A stretch of 64,000 nt of DNA from JAEUNJ01 sp052035955 (GCA_052035955.1 JBPOHD010000003.1:1-64000), one strand, 5' to 3'. Counted from the first letter of the stretch, positions 42,941-53,734 are shown. Made by a program: numbers and translations. Notes: generated from the sequence alone by a model not told the origin.

Positions 42941-43072
42941 CGCAGAGGCGCGGAGGTCGCAGGGAAATGCATGGAAGCCCATGACTTCCTCATCGTCCCC
43001 TGGCTGCCCATCGGGCAAATGCTCCGGTCCCGCCAGGAAACTGGCTTTCTCTGCGTCCTCTGCGTCTCTGCG
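42941..43072. repeat. Dispersed inverted-repeat element (132 bp)
   Basis: Left arm 42941-42962 and right arm 43051-43072 are 22 nt each and complementary at 19 positions; both are built of CGCAGAG-type 6-8-mers (right arm CTGCGTCCTC then TGCGTCTCTGCG). The centre has no reading frame of note. Elements with such CGCAGAGACGCAGAGG-like ends are, to my knowledge, scattered in many environmental genomes. A second, related one overlaps dsrJ. Confidence 0.75.
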
Positions 43073-43101
43073 CTGAGGTTTTTCGGGGAAATGGGTGCTT
43101 C

Positions 43102-44241
43102 ATGGACATCAGGACAGGGTCGGGCCGGATTTTCTTCGTGCTGTGGGTCATTGCGGCCGCGGGCTCGGCCCGGGCGCTGGAATGCGGACCCTACGCCTTC
43201 CCCTTCTGCGGCAACGCGGAAACCCGGCCGGAGCAGTTCGCCGGCGGATTCTCGCCGCCGGCCGGATGGGGCGGCCACGGCGGCTTCGGCGGCGGCGACT
43301 GCCGCGGTGCCGTCGGCCGCGTGCCCGTGGTCCTGATCCATGGCAATGGCGAAAGCGCCATCGGCTGGGATGCCCCCGCCCGACCCGGCGCCGGGGCAGG
43401 GGAGGCCGCCTCCGTCTATCGAACGCTGAGGAACGCGGGCTACAACGACTGTGAACTGTTCGGTCCCACCTACCTGAGCCCGGCCGAGCGGGCCGATGCC
43501 GCCGGCAACCTGCACCGTCCGGAAAAGTACGACGCGATCTGGCAATTCATCCGCGCCGTGAGGGAATACACGGGCAGCACCCAGGTGGACGTCGTCGCCC
43601 ACTCCCTGGGCGTCTCCATGGCCCTCGCGGCCCTGGACCATGCGACGGAGGTCAGTGGCGAGGATGCCTGGGCCTCCGTGCGACGCTTCGTCAATATCGC
43701 CGGCGGGCTCCACGGCCTCAATTCCTGCCTGTGGGCCCCGGTGCCGGCCTGCCGAGCCGAGGCGCCGGGGGGCGGTGGGGCCTGGTACGAGTTCGGCTTC
43801 TATCCGGACATGCCGCCCTGGGTGCGCAACCGATGGACGGCGGTGGCCGGTGACCACAGCCTGCGCCAGGCCCCCGGCCGGCATCCGGACGTCCTCTTCT
43901 ACAGCCTCACTGCCGGCCGCCGGGACGACATCCACTGTCCCCGCGCCCTGGCCGCCCTGCCGGCTTTCGTGGACTGCGTGCGCGGCCCGTTGTTCTCGCG
44001 TGCCGCCAACGTGAAGGCCCAACTGGATCTGGGCGCCGATCCACCCGCTACGCCTCCGGCATGGGTGGGCGCGGTGACGGACAGGATCCGCGCCGAATTC
44101 CCCCGGGACCTGGGCGGCATCGGCCATTTCGGCGCCCGCAACGTGGCCGGACCCGTCGTGGCCCGCATGCTGGCGAGCGACTGCCGGGGAACGGGCTGCC
44201 GTGGGGGATACCGGGGAAAACTTCGGGTCGCCAAGCCCTGA
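43102..44241 (+). CDS. Exported lipase/esterase (alpha/beta hydrolase)
   Basis: 379 aa. A signal peptide covers residues 1-25 (ending SARAL). The mature part has VPVVLIHGNGESAIGWD (oxyanion loop) and the nucleophile elbow VVAHSLGVSMA (Ser near residue 174), like class 2 lipases and some extracellular polyester depolymerases. At least ten cysteines suggest disulfides in the periplasm or outside the cell. The catalytic His is probably that in IGHFGARN. The CATAAT at 42901 could be a -10, 200 bp upstream. It converges on the siroheme methyltransferase gene with an 8-nt gap. Confidence 0.83.
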   Translation: MDIRTGSGRIFFVLWVIAAAGSARALECGPYAFPFCGNAETRPEQFAGGFSPPAGWGGHGGFGGGDCRGAVGRVPVVLIHGNGESAIGWDAPARPGAGAGEAASVYRTLRNAGYNDCELFGPTYLSPAERADAAGNLHRPEKYDAIWQFIRAVREYTGSTQVDVVAHSLGVSMALAALDHATEVSGEDAWASVRRFVNIAGGLHGLNSCLWAPVPACRAEAPGGGGAWYEFGFYPDMPPWVRNRWTAVAGDHSLRQAPGRHPDVLFYSLTAGRRDDIHCPRALAALPAFVDCVRGPLFSRAANVKAQLDLGADPPATPPAWVGAVTDRIRAEFPRDLGGIGHFGARNVAGPVVARMLASDCRGTGCRGGYRGKLRVAKP

Positions 44242-44249
44242 CCGGGCGA

Positions 44250-45056
44250 TCAGCCAGCCGAGTCCGGAACTGTCCGCTCGAACCAGGCCAGCTTATCTCG
44301 CAGGCCCACCACCTGGCCGACGATGATCAAGGTCGGGGCCTTCAGCGCTGCCGCCGCGGCGAGGTCCGGGAGGGTGGCCAGGGTTCCGGCGACCGTGCGC
44401 TGTTCCGCCGTCGTGCCGCGCTGGACGATGGCGGCGGGCCAGTCCGGGGGCAGGCCGTGCTCCACCAGCTTGGCGCACAGGGTGGGCAGGCCGTGCAGGC
44501 CCATGTAGATGACCACCGTCTGGCGCGGCCGGGCGAGGCCCGCCCAGTCCAGGTTCATGCTGCCGTCCTTCAAGTGGCCGGTGACGAAGACGCAGGCCTG
44601 GGCGTGGTCCCGGTGGGTGAGCGGGATGCCCGCATAGGCCGAGACGCCGGCCGCGGCCGTGATGCCGGGCACCACCTCGAAGGGGATGCCGTGGGCGGCC
44701 AGGGTTTCCACCTCCTCGGCGCCGCGCCCGAAGGTGTAGGGATCGCCGCCCTTGAGGCGGACCACCCGCCGGTCCTGCCTCGCCAGCCGGACCAGCAGGC
44801 TGTTGATGTCCTCCTGGGGCAGGCTGTGGTTGCCCCGCTCCTTGCCGGCATAGATGCGTTCGGCGGTCGGGGCGATGCGGTCCAGGATGAGCGGCGAGAC
44901 GAGGGCGTCGTAGACCACGACATCGGCCTCCGCCAGCAGGGCTGCGGCGCGCAGGGTCAGCAGTTCCGGGTCGCCGGGGCCGGCCCCCACCAGGTAGACG
45001 CTGCCCTTGCGCGCGGGGCCGCGGCCGTTGCCGGAAACGGGAAGGGTCGCCTCCAT
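44250..45056 (-). CDS. cobA: Uroporphyrinogen-III C-methyltransferase
   Basis: 268 aa. It methylates uroporphyrinogen III at C2 and C7 to precorrin-2, the entry to sirohaem. S-adenosylmethionine-binding motifs are VGAGPGDPELLTL and LKGGDPYTFGRG, and the region PGITAAAGVSAYAGIPLTHR is conserved. There is no CysG oxidase/chelatase domain. Last in the dsr operon, it supplies sirohaem precursor for DsrAB. Four nt separate it from dsrR. Confidence 0.93.
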   Translation of the reverse strand: MEATLPVSGNGRGPARKGSVYLVGAGPGDPELLTLRAAALLAEADVVVYDALVSPLILDRIAPTAERIYAGKERGNHSLPQEDINSLLVRLARQDRRVVRLKGGDPYTFGRGAEEVETLAAHGIPFEVVPGITAAAGVSAYAGIPLTHRDHAQACVFVTGHLKDGSMNLDWAGLARPRQTVVIYMGLHGLPTLCAKLVEHGLPPDWPAAIVQRGTTAEQRTVAGTLATLPDLAAAAALKAPTLIIVGQVVGLRDKLAWFERTVPDSAG

Positions 45057-45060
45057 GGTC

Positions 45061-45429
45061 TCAGCACCGTCCGCCGCAACCGCCACATCCACCGCCACCG
45101 CCATCCGAGCCGGCGGCGGGTTCCCCGTCGTCCGGCCGGTCGCCCGTGTCGATGAAGATGAACTGGTACTCGCCCGGGTTCAGTTCGACGAAATCGAGGG
45201 TGGTCTCCGCCAGCAGTTCCAGGCTGCGCGGTGCGATCAGCACCGCGACGCCCTCGCTTTCGGCGACGTGGTCGTTCTCCCTTTCGTCGTCGAATCCCAT
45301 GCCATAGACGAGTTCCCCGTCCTGGTCGATCTTGGCGGCGACGCGCAGTGCCGCCACGGGGCCCTGGCCCGCCTGGGCGCGGGCCGCCCGAAGGATCTGC
45401 TCGGCCGCCGCCGGTGTCAGCTTGAACAT
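45061..45429 (-). CDS. dsrR: DsrR, A-type scaffold-like protein
   Basis: 122 aa of the IscA/SufA fold (MFKLTPAAAEQILRAAR). The internal cysteine normally found after ALRV is absent (AAKIDQDGELVYG), as described for DsrR, which is thought to act post-transcriptionally in dsr expression rather than as a scaffold. Unusually, a Gly-rich tail ends in GGCGGCGGRC, with three cysteines. It begins just upstream of the dsrN stop codon's far side, overlapping dsrN by 13 nt. Confidence 0.85.
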   Translation of the reverse strand: MFKLTPAAAEQILRAARAQAGQGPVAALRVAAKIDQDGELVYGMGFDDERENDHVAESEGVAVLIAPRSLELLAETTLDFVELNPGEYQFIFIDTGDRPDDGEPAAGSDGGGGGCGGCGGRC

Positions 45430-46820
45430 TGCGGGTGTTCTCCGAAAGTCGTTGCCTGCTTCCGGGCGCGCGCGAAGCGGACGAACTTCGCCGGCCATTC
45501 GCAACCGGCCGTGGCCCGGAGGTGGGTGTAGGAAGCGAGCAGGTTCTTGTGCACGATGCCGTCGCGGGCGCCGTCGATGCCGTGGCCGCGCTGCATGGCA
45601 TAGGCATAGACCGTTCCGGCCGGCAGTCCCGCGATGTCCGAATAGTGGAACTCGTGCGCATGCAGCGCCGGCACCTCCGCGCCGCCGGTGCGCCACGGAT
45701 GGCTCTCGGTCGGCTGCAGGATCACGTAGCCCCGGCCGACCGGCCTGTCGTGCATGGCCACGTCGCCCTGTATGACCCCCACCATCGCACGGCGCTCGCC
45801 CTTCCAGGAAATCGACCGCGCGAGGTACATGAGGCCGCCACATTCGGCATAGGCGGGCATGCCGCCCTCGATGGCGTCGCGGATCGAACGGCGCAGGCCG
45901 GCATTCGCCTCCAGGTCTTCGAGGAAGCACTCCGGGAAGCCGCCGCCGATGAACAATCCGTCGCAGGGGGGCAGCAGCGCGTCCTTCAGGGTGTCGAAGG
46001 GCACGAGTTCCGCTCCCTCGGCGGCCAGGGCGTCCAGGTCGTCCGCGTAGTAGAAACCGAAGGCGGCATCCCTGGCGATCGCGATCCGGATCCTGTCCCC
46101 GGAGGCTGCCGGGGCCGCCGCGGGGCGGGGGAGCGGAACCTCGGTCCTGCTGATCGCGAGCAGTCGATCCAGGTCCACCTGGGCGGCCACGCGGTCGGCG
46201 ATGGTGCCTACCAGGTGCTCGGCGGCGGCGGCCTCGTTGGCCGGCATCAGGCCCAGGTGCCGCTCGACGAGGGCCAGGTCGGCGTCTTCCTGCACGGCGC
46301 CCAGGACGGGCACGTCGGTGTAGTGCTCGATGACGGCCCGGAGTTTGGCTTCATGGCGACGCCCGCCCAGGCGGTTCAGGATGACGCCGGCGATCCGCAG
46401 GTCCCGATCGAAGGCCTGGTAGCCGAGGATGAGGGGTGCGATGCCGCGTGTCATGCCGCGGGCATCGAGGACGAGCACCACCGGCAGGTCCAGCAGGCGC
46501 GCCAGGGCGGCGTTGCTGTTCGATCCTTCCAGGTCGAGTCCGTCGTAGAGGCCCTTGTTGCCTTCCACCAGGCACACGTCGGCATCGAAGCCGTGGGCGG
46601 CGAACTGGGCGCGGAGTTCCTCGTGGGGGGAGAGGAAGAAATCCAGGTTGCGGCAGCGACGGCCGGCGGCGACGCCCAGCCAGAGGGGGTCGATGTAGTC
46701 CGGCCCCTTCTTGTAGGGCTGCACCGAGAGCCCGCGCCGGCGCAGGGCAGCCGCCAGGCCGAGGCTCAGGGTGGTCTTGCCCGAGGACTTGTGGGCGGCC
46801 GAGATCAGCAGTCGGTGCAT
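45417..46820 (-). CDS. dsrN: DsrN, cobyrinate a,c-diamide synthase-like amidase
   Basis: 467 aa. The N-terminal ATP-binding domain has SAAHKSSGKTTLSLG and LVEGNKGLYDG; the C-terminal glutamine amidotransferase has YAECGGLMYLA with the catalytic Cys. DsrN is known to amidate sirohaem to the sirohaem amide used by DsrAB of sulfur oxidisers. It lies 38 nt after dsrP. Confidence 0.94.
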   Translation of the reverse strand: MHRLLISAAHKSSGKTTLSLGLAAALRRRGLSVQPYKKGPDYIDPLWLGVAAGRRCRNLDFFLSPHEELRAQFAAHGFDADVCLVEGNKGLYDGLDLEGSNSNAALARLLDLPVVLVLDARGMTRGIAPLILGYQAFDRDLRIAGVILNRLGGRRHEAKLRAVIEHYTDVPVLGAVQEDADLALVERHLGLMPANEAAAAEHLVGTIADRVAAQVDLDRLLAISRTEVPLPRPAAAPAASGDRIRIAIARDAAFGFYYADDLDALAAEGAELVPFDTLKDALLPPCDGLFIGGGFPECFLEDLEANAGLRRSIRDAIEGGMPAYAECGGLMYLARSISWKGERRAMVGVIQGDVAMHDRPVGRGYVILQPTESHPWRTGGAEVPALHAHEFHYSDIAGLPAGTVYAYAMQRGHGIDGARDGIVHKNLLASYTHLRATAGCEWPAKFVRFARARKQATTFGEHPQCSS

Positions 46821-46858
46821 CGGCGCCTCGTCGCGTCGGTGCCTGGCCCCCGGCTTGC

Positions 46859-48064
46859 CTACTCGAGGACGTGCCCCGCCGCTTCCAGCTTGGCGAGGTC
46901 GTCCTGGGGCAGGAAGTGCAGCACTCGCACGCCGATGGTGGTGACGGTGAAGGCGATGCCGATGCCGCCCAGGCCGAGCAGAAACTCCGGAAGGCTTGGC
47001 GAGTAATGGTCCACCATGCCGTCGCCGAAGCTGCTCGTGGCCGCCATGCCCGGGAATATCTCCAGCGGAAAGGCCTGGCCGCCGATGATGAACACATAGA
47101 GCTGGCAGAAGGCGCCGAGGATGACCAGCAGCGAGGCGATCATCACCGCGCCGCGCATGGCCAGCAGGCCGGGTGTATGGAGGATCGCCAGGGGAAGCAC
47201 CGTGCCGACGAGGAACCAGCCACCCCAGAACAGGGCCGGGAAGATCCCGCCGTCCACCAGGATGAAGCGCTCAAAGGCCACCTGCTTGGCGAAATAGAGG
47301 TTGGTCAGGTGATAGACGGCGACGAAATAGAGCGTGGCGGCAATGAAGATGCCCAGGAGGTTCTTCATGCGGTTCCGGACCTGCGGGTGCAGTTGCAGGC
47401 CGTTCCAGGAGAACATGGCCTTCTGCACCACCATGAAGGCGGCCAGGCCCCAGGCGAAGGACATGATGATGAACATCGGCGCCAGGATGGCGGACTGGTA
47501 GGCCTGGCGCGCCACCAGGAAACCGAAGATGGAACCGGTACCGGTGGTGAGGATCAGGCGCCAGACGAAGGCGGCGAAGCCGGCCGGCTTGGAATAGGCG
47601 TTCATGCGCCGCTCCATCAGCGTCCACAGATAGACGGCGACGATGGCGAACATGCCCGAGTAGAGGAAGACGTTCCAGGCGAAGACGGAACTGAAGTTGT
47701 AGTGGGTGGCGGCGATGATCAGGCGGTCGGGCCGGCCCAGGTCCAGCATCAGCACCGTCAGGCCGCCGGCCAGCATGGCCAGGCAGAGCAGGCCAGAGAG
47801 CGGGGCGCGCGACTTGTAGAGCACCTTGCCGAATACTGAGCCGATGGAAGCCACGTTGAGCACGCCCGAGGCGGCGACGATCAGGAAGATCGCGAACACG
47901 TGGGGCAGGCCCCAGACGATCTGGTTGTTCATGCCCGTCACGGCATGTCCATGGACCTCCATGTAGAGGGCCGAGCCGAGTCCGATCAGGGTGATCAGGC
48001 CGCCCAGGGCGGCGAGGCCATAGAAGAAGCGTTCTTCGCCGCGGGAGTAGGGGATGAGTTGCAT
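46859..48064 (-). CDS. dsrP: DsrP, NrfD-like membrane subunit
   Basis: 401 aa with about ten membrane helices, of the NrfD/PsrC family of quinone-interacting subunits without cofactors. The N-terminus MQLIPYSRGEERFFYGLAAL is typical. It is the membrane anchor for DsrO and DsrJ in the DsrMKJOP complex. A 111-nt gap to dsrO is longer than elsewhere in the operon and holds no recognisable gene. Confidence 0.94.
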   Translation of the reverse strand: MQLIPYSRGEERFFYGLAALGGLITLIGLGSALYMEVHGHAVTGMNNQIVWGLPHVFAIFLIVAASGVLNVASIGSVFGKVLYKSRAPLSGLLCLAMLAGGLTVLMLDLGRPDRLIIAATHYNFSSVFAWNVFLYSGMFAIVAVYLWTLMERRMNAYSKPAGFAAFVWRLILTTGTGSIFGFLVARQAYQSAILAPMFIIMSFAWGLAAFMVVQKAMFSWNGLQLHPQVRNRMKNLLGIFIAATLYFVAVYHLTNLYFAKQVAFERFILVDGGIFPALFWGGWFLVGTVLPLAILHTPGLLAMRGAVMIASLLVILGAFCQLYVFIIGGQAFPLEIFPGMAATSSFGDGMVDHYSPSLPEFLLGLGGIGIAFTVTTIGVRVLHFLPQDDLAKLEAAGHVLE

Positions 48065-48175
48065 GGTCCGCTCCGTCAGTGGGGGACGTCGTGGCAGGGA
48101 TCGGCCATGCCCGTGCCCCCGATGCCCGAAGGCGCGCGGAGCGGCGGCGTGGCGAGGGCGGCGGCCAAGGGCATG

Positions 48176-48904
48176 TCAGAGGCCCTGGTAGCGGACGCCG
48201 GTATCGAGGCCCAGGTCGGCGCGGACCTGGGTCGTCGCCACCTGGGCGAGCCGGCGCGAGATGGCGCTGTTGGGGTCCTTGAGGTCGCCGAAGACCATGG
48301 CGCCCTCCGGGCAGGATTCCACGCAGGCCGGCGTCTGGCCCTTGTCCACCCGGTGCACGCAGAAGGTGCAGGACTCGACGCAGCCCAGCCCCCGCGGCAC
48401 TTCCGGATTCTGCTCGGTCAGCGGCTGATGTACGAAGGACCTGGCCTTGTAGGGGCAGGCCATCATGCAGTAGCGGCAGCCGATGCAGACGTGGCGGTCC
48501 ACCAGGACGATGCCGTCGGCCCGCTTCATGGAAGCGCCGGTCGGGCAGACATCCACGCAGGGCGGGTTGGCGCAGTGCTGGCACATCATAGGCAGCGAGA
48601 GGTCGCGGCCGGTCCGCTTGTCGTGCAGGTCGATCTTGCGGATCCACTGGGAACCCTGGCGGGGATTGTCGACCTTCTCGACGATGCCGTTCTCCGTGGC
48701 GCAGGCCTTGACGCAGGCATCGCAGCCGGCGGCGCACTTGCCGGAATCCACCAGCAGGCCCCAGCGCTTCGCGCTGGAGGCGCCCTCCGGCTCGGCATTT
48801 GCCTGGGAGACGGCGATCAGGTGGATGCCCGGCGCGACGGCGACGCCGAGGCCGGCCACCGTGGCGCCGACGAAGCGGCGCCGGGACAGGGTGTTCTCGC
48901 TCAT
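48176..48904 (-). CDS. dsrO: DsrO, periplasmic iron-sulfur protein
   Basis: 242 aa. A Tat signal (LSRRRFVGATVAGLG, residues 6-20) exports it folded. Four ferredoxin-type cysteine groups follow: CAAGCDACVKAC, CQHCANPPCVDVC, CIGCRYCMMAC and CTFCVHR/CVESC, for up to four [4Fe-4S] clusters. It links DsrJ and DsrP electrons. The ATG overlaps the dsrJ stop codon (ATGA). Confidence 0.95.
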   Translation of the reverse strand: MSENTLSRRRFVGATVAGLGVAVAPGIHLIAVSQANAEPEGASSAKRWGLLVDSGKCAAGCDACVKACATENGIVEKVDNPRQGSQWIRKIDLHDKRTGRDLSLPMMCQHCANPPCVDVCPTGASMKRADGIVLVDRHVCIGCRYCMMACPYKARSFVHQPLTEQNPEVPRGLGCVESCTFCVHRVDKGQTPACVESCPEGAMVFGDLKDPNSAISRRLAQVATTQVRADLGLDTGVRYQGL

Positions 48905-49362
48905 GGCTTGGCTCCGGGGGCTGCCGCCGGGGCCGGCGATGCCTTGTAGTGGGCCTTGGGCTGGTGGCAGTCCCAGCAATCCAGATGGACCGCGGCGTAG
49001 GCGTGGCAGCCCTGGCAGAAGTTCTCGCCGGAGCCGGTGACCGAGCCCGTCTTCCGGCTGGCATGGCACTCGATGCAGCCGTTCAGGCTGACCTTGGCGC
49101 CGCGCTGGCCCAGGCGCAGGGTCTTGTCCCGCTGGTGCTTCAGCATTTCCATGTGGTTGCGCCGCATCTCCTCCGGCGGCGCCACGCACTGGCTGTCCGG
49201 CTTCTCTATGGTCACGGCGGGTTTCGCCACCCGGTTCTCGCCTGCCGGGGCCAGGCCCGGGGCCAGGACCGAGGCCAGGACGACCGCGAGGACCAACAGC
49301 TTCGACGCGAAGGCGCGAAGGCGCGAAGGTACGCAAAGCAGATTGAAAGGAAGCTTGGTCAT
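48901..49362 (-). CDS. dsrJ: DsrJ, periplasmic triheme cytochrome c
   Basis: 153 aa. Three CXXCH sites, at residues 96-100 (CIECH), 116-120 (CQGCH) and 129-133 (CWDCH), bind haem c. Cys59 (SQCVAPPEEM) matches the conserved cysteine that can ligate one haem in DsrJ. Residues 21-40 form the hydrophobic signal core. Oddly, the start codon and residues 1-20 (MTKLPFNLLCVPSRLRAFAS) lie within a dispersed inverted repeat, so the N-terminus has been replaced or extended by the element. There is no other obvious start. Confidence 0.9.
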   Translation of the reverse strand: MTKLPFNLLCVPSRLRAFASKLLVLAVVLASVLAPGLAPAGENRVAKPAVTIEKPDSQCVAPPEEMRRNHMEMLKHQRDKTLRLGQRGAKVSLNGCIECHASRKTGSVTGSGENFCQGCHAYAAVHLDCWDCHQPKAHYKASPAPAAAPGAKP

Positions 49363-49394
49363 TTTGCGGCCCTTTGCGCCTTTGCGACTTTGCG
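49306..49394. repeat. Inverted repeat overlapping the dsrJ start
   Basis: Arms 49306-49337 and 49363-49394 are 32 nt each and complementary at about 26 positions; each consists of repeated CGCRAAG units. The dsrJ ATG (49360-49362) lies in the 25-nt loop, and the left arm codes for part of the signal peptide. It resembles the element at 42941 in style. As RNA it would fold over the dsrJ ribosome binding site. Confidence 0.8.
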
Positions 49395-49408
49395 GTGGGT
49401 CCTGCGCC

Positions 49409-51382
49409 TTATTCACCCAGGCCCATCTGGATGTAGCCGGTCGGGCAGACATCGCGGCAGATGTGGCACCCGATGCACTTGTCGTAATCGGTGGCGACGT
49501 AGCGGCCGGTGGTCGCCTCGTTCTTCTTCACCTTGTAGACCGCCGTCTGGGGGCAATACACGACGCAGTTGTCGCACTCGAAGCAGAGGCCGCAGCTCAT
49601 GCAGCGCTTGGCTTCGGCCACCACCTTGGCGTCGTCCAGGGGATCCAGGCGCTCCTCGAAATTGCCCAGCGCCGACTCCCTGTTCAGGTGGGTGATCAGC
49701 CGCTTGTTGCGCGCCGTGTAGGGGAAATGGCCGAGGAACAGCTCGTCGTGGGGAATCACGTAGCGGTCGGAGCGGTTCTCGAAATTGTGGATGGCGCCCT
49801 TGGAGTCGGCGGTGCCGCGGAGGGGCTCCTTGACCTCCTCGACGGCGATGCCCTTTTCCACGTACTTGCGCATCAGGTCGAAGACATGCACGTCGATCTT
49901 CGGCCGGCGGCCGGCCTCGACGCCCATCAGGAACTGGTCGATGCCGTCGGCGGCGATGGCGCCGTGGCCGATGGCGGTGGTGAGCAGGTGGGGACGCAGC
50001 ACGTCGCCGCCGGCATAGACGCCCGGCTTGCCCTGGACCTGGTAGTTCTTGTCCGCGGTCACGCCGCCCTTGCCGTTGTTGAATTCGTCGAGGCCGGTGA
50101 AATCGACGGCCTGGCCGACGGCGGAGACGATCAGGTCGGCCGGCAGGTCCTTCTCGGTGCCTTCCAGTTTCTTGATCTCCAGGCGGCCGGAGACCATCTT
50201 CGCCTCGCACTGGGCGACGCGCAGGGCCGTGGCCCGGCCGTCGGCGCCCTTGACCACGGCGACCGGCATCCAGCCGCCCATGATCTCGATGCCTTCCGCC
50301 TGGGCGTGCTCGATCTCGGCCTTGCTGGCCATCATCTTCTCGACGGTGAATACCGAGGTCAGGGTCACGTCGGCTCCCTGGCGCATGGAGATGTCGGCAA
50401 CGTCCTGGGCCATCTGGCCGGCAATGGCGCCTTCCCAGTCGGTGGGCTTGGCGCTGTCGATGTGGCCCAGGCGGCGGGCCACGGTGGCGACGTCCATGGA
50501 GGTGTCGCCACCGCCGACCACCACGACGCGCTTGCCCACGTGGCGCAGGCGGCCGTCGTTGAAGGCCTTCAGGAAGGAGGTGGCGGTGACCACGTTGGGC
50601 GCATTGGTGTCGCCTTCGACCGGGAGCGGCCGGCCGCCCTGGGCGCCCAGGCCGAGGAAGACCGCGTCGTAGTCCTGGCGGATCTGCTCGAGGGTGACGT
50701 CGGTGCCGATGCGGGTCTTCAGGCGCGCCTCGACCCCCAGGTCGAGGATGCGCTGGATTTCGGCGTCCAGCACGTCGCGCGGCGTCCGGTAGCCCGGAAT
50801 GCCGTAGCGCATCATGCCGCCGAGGAATTCGTGCTCGTCGAAGATGGTGACCGAATGGCCCTTGAGGGCCAGCTGGTAGGCGACGGAAAGCCCGGCCGGG
50901 CCGCCGCCGACGACGGCGACCTTCTTGCCCGTCTTCTGCTCGGGCGCCTTGAACTTGAGGCCGTTCCTGATCGCCCACTCGCCGAGGTAGTGCTCGACGG
51001 AGTTGATGCCCACGTGGTCCTCGACCTGGTTGCGGTTGCAGCCGGTCTCGCAGGGCGCCGGGCAGACGCGGCCCATGACGGCCGGCAGCGGGTTGGCCTC
51101 GGTGAGGCGGCGCCAGGCGTATTCCTGCCAGGTCATGAGGGGCTTGTTGTCCGGCCCGACCGGCGGCTTCTCGATGCCGCGGACGATGTTCAGGTAGCCG
51201 CGGATGTCCTCCCCGGAGGGGCAGGAGCCCTGGCAGGGCGGCGTCGACTGGATGTAGGTGGGGCACTTGTGGGACCAGCTCGCCTGGAAGATCTGCTCCT
51301 GCCAGCGCTTGACTATGGCATCCCCATCCTTGTAGCGGCGGAAGGTCAGTTTGGTCTCTTGGGTATCGGTCGTGGCGGACAT
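49409..51382 (-). CDS. dsrL: DsrL, NAD(P)H:acceptor oxidoreductase
   Basis: 657 aa iron-sulfur flavoprotein like the small subunit of glutamate synthase. The N-terminal cysteines CPTYIQSTPPCQGSCPSG are followed by FAD (VAVVGGGPAGLSVAYQLAL) and NAD(P)H (VVVVGGGDTSMDVATVARR) folds, then a C-terminal ferredoxin part (CMSCGLCFECDNC, CIGCHICRDVCP). It receives electrons from DsrAB during sulfur oxidation and reduces NAD(P). Its presence supports the oxidative direction. The real start is 51382, 23 nt after dsrK; the longer open frame to 52705 is a shadow of dsrK. Confidence 0.95.
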   Translation of the reverse strand: MSATTDTQETKLTFRRYKDGDAIVKRWQEQIFQASWSHKCPTYIQSTPPCQGSCPSGEDIRGYLNIVRGIEKPPVGPDNKPLMTWQEYAWRRLTEANPLPAVMGRVCPAPCETGCNRNQVEDHVGINSVEHYLGEWAIRNGLKFKAPEQKTGKKVAVVGGGPAGLSVAYQLALKGHSVTIFDEHEFLGGMMRYGIPGYRTPRDVLDAEIQRILDLGVEARLKTRIGTDVTLEQIRQDYDAVFLGLGAQGGRPLPVEGDTNAPNVVTATSFLKAFNDGRLRHVGKRVVVVGGGDTSMDVATVARRLGHIDSAKPTDWEGAIAGQMAQDVADISMRQGADVTLTSVFTVEKMMASKAEIEHAQAEGIEIMGGWMPVAVVKGADGRATALRVAQCEAKMVSGRLEIKKLEGTEKDLPADLIVSAVGQAVDFTGLDEFNNGKGGVTADKNYQVQGKPGVYAGGDVLRPHLLTTAIGHGAIAADGIDQFLMGVEAGRRPKIDVHVFDLMRKYVEKGIAVEEVKEPLRGTADSKGAIHNFENRSDRYVIPHDELFLGHFPYTARNKRLITHLNRESALGNFEERLDPLDDAKVVAEAKRCMSCGLCFECDNCVVYCPQTAVYKVKKNEATTGRYVATDYDKCIGCHICRDVCPTGYIQMGLGE

Positions 51383-51405
51383 GGTTTGCCTCCGGAGTCG
51401 TTGTT

Positions 51406-52949
<1,544 letters not shown>

Positions 52950-52950
<1 letters not shown>

Positions 52951-53672
52951 CAGTTTTGCTCCAGTTTGGCGGCCCAGGCGGCCAGGTGGCGGGATTCCCG
53001 CGGATTGTCGGCCTGGTTGCGGGTCGGGCTGAAGAAGATGCCCGGGGCGTGCAGCAGCTTGCTGACGGGGAAGACGATCATCAGCAGGGCGACCAGGAAG
53101 AGATGGACGTAGAGTCCCGGATGCTGGGGCAGGGGCTGGATGTCGAAGACCATCAGGCCGAGGAAGAAGGCCTTGACGGCGACGATGTCCGTATGCATGA
53201 GGAATTTCATGGCCAGTCCGGTGCCGGCGATGCCGAGCAGCAGGGCCAGCATCAGGTGGTCGGACGGCGTCGAGATGTAGCGGATGCGCTCGACCAGGAA
53301 GCGGCGCGCCCAGAGGGCGGCGAGGCCGGCCGCCATGGCGAAGCCGGCGTAGATGCCGAAGGGCTGGATCAGGGCCACCCAGGTCCAGACGGGTTCGGTG
53401 AAGTAGCGCAGGTGGCGCAGCAGGACGAGGAACAGGCCCATGTGGAACAGCCAGCCGAAGATCCAGATCCAGAGGTTGGACTTGAACAGGCTCTCGAACA
53501 GCACCACCTCCCGCGCCATGCGCAGCACCACGCCCCCGGTCGACGTCGGCGCCGGCGTGGTCGGAATCAGCAGCGGCGCCGGCGCGCGGGCAAATTCCCG
53601 GATCCGGTAGGCCACGCCGACCACCAGCACGAGGGCGGCGACGTAGAAAAGGATGGCGAAGAGCAGACTCAT
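52950..53672 (-). CDS. dsrM: DsrM, NarI-like cytochrome b subunit
   Basis: 240 aa with five or six helices; the His residues of helices such as FHMGLFLVLLRHLRYF and MALLLGIAG bind haem b. It exchanges electrons between the quinone pool and DsrK. It lies 103 nt after dsrC, with a strong hairpin in the gap. Confidence 0.93.
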
Positions 53673-53734
53673 GGGCGACCTCCGCTAGCGCGACCTGCCC
53701 GTGCAGGCCGCGTGGCGTGTTTCCTGGCGGCGTT

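Noticed and set aside
48065..48175. A tiny gene in the dsrO-dsrP gap
   Set aside because: The only frame is about ten codons with no SD; I see no support for it.
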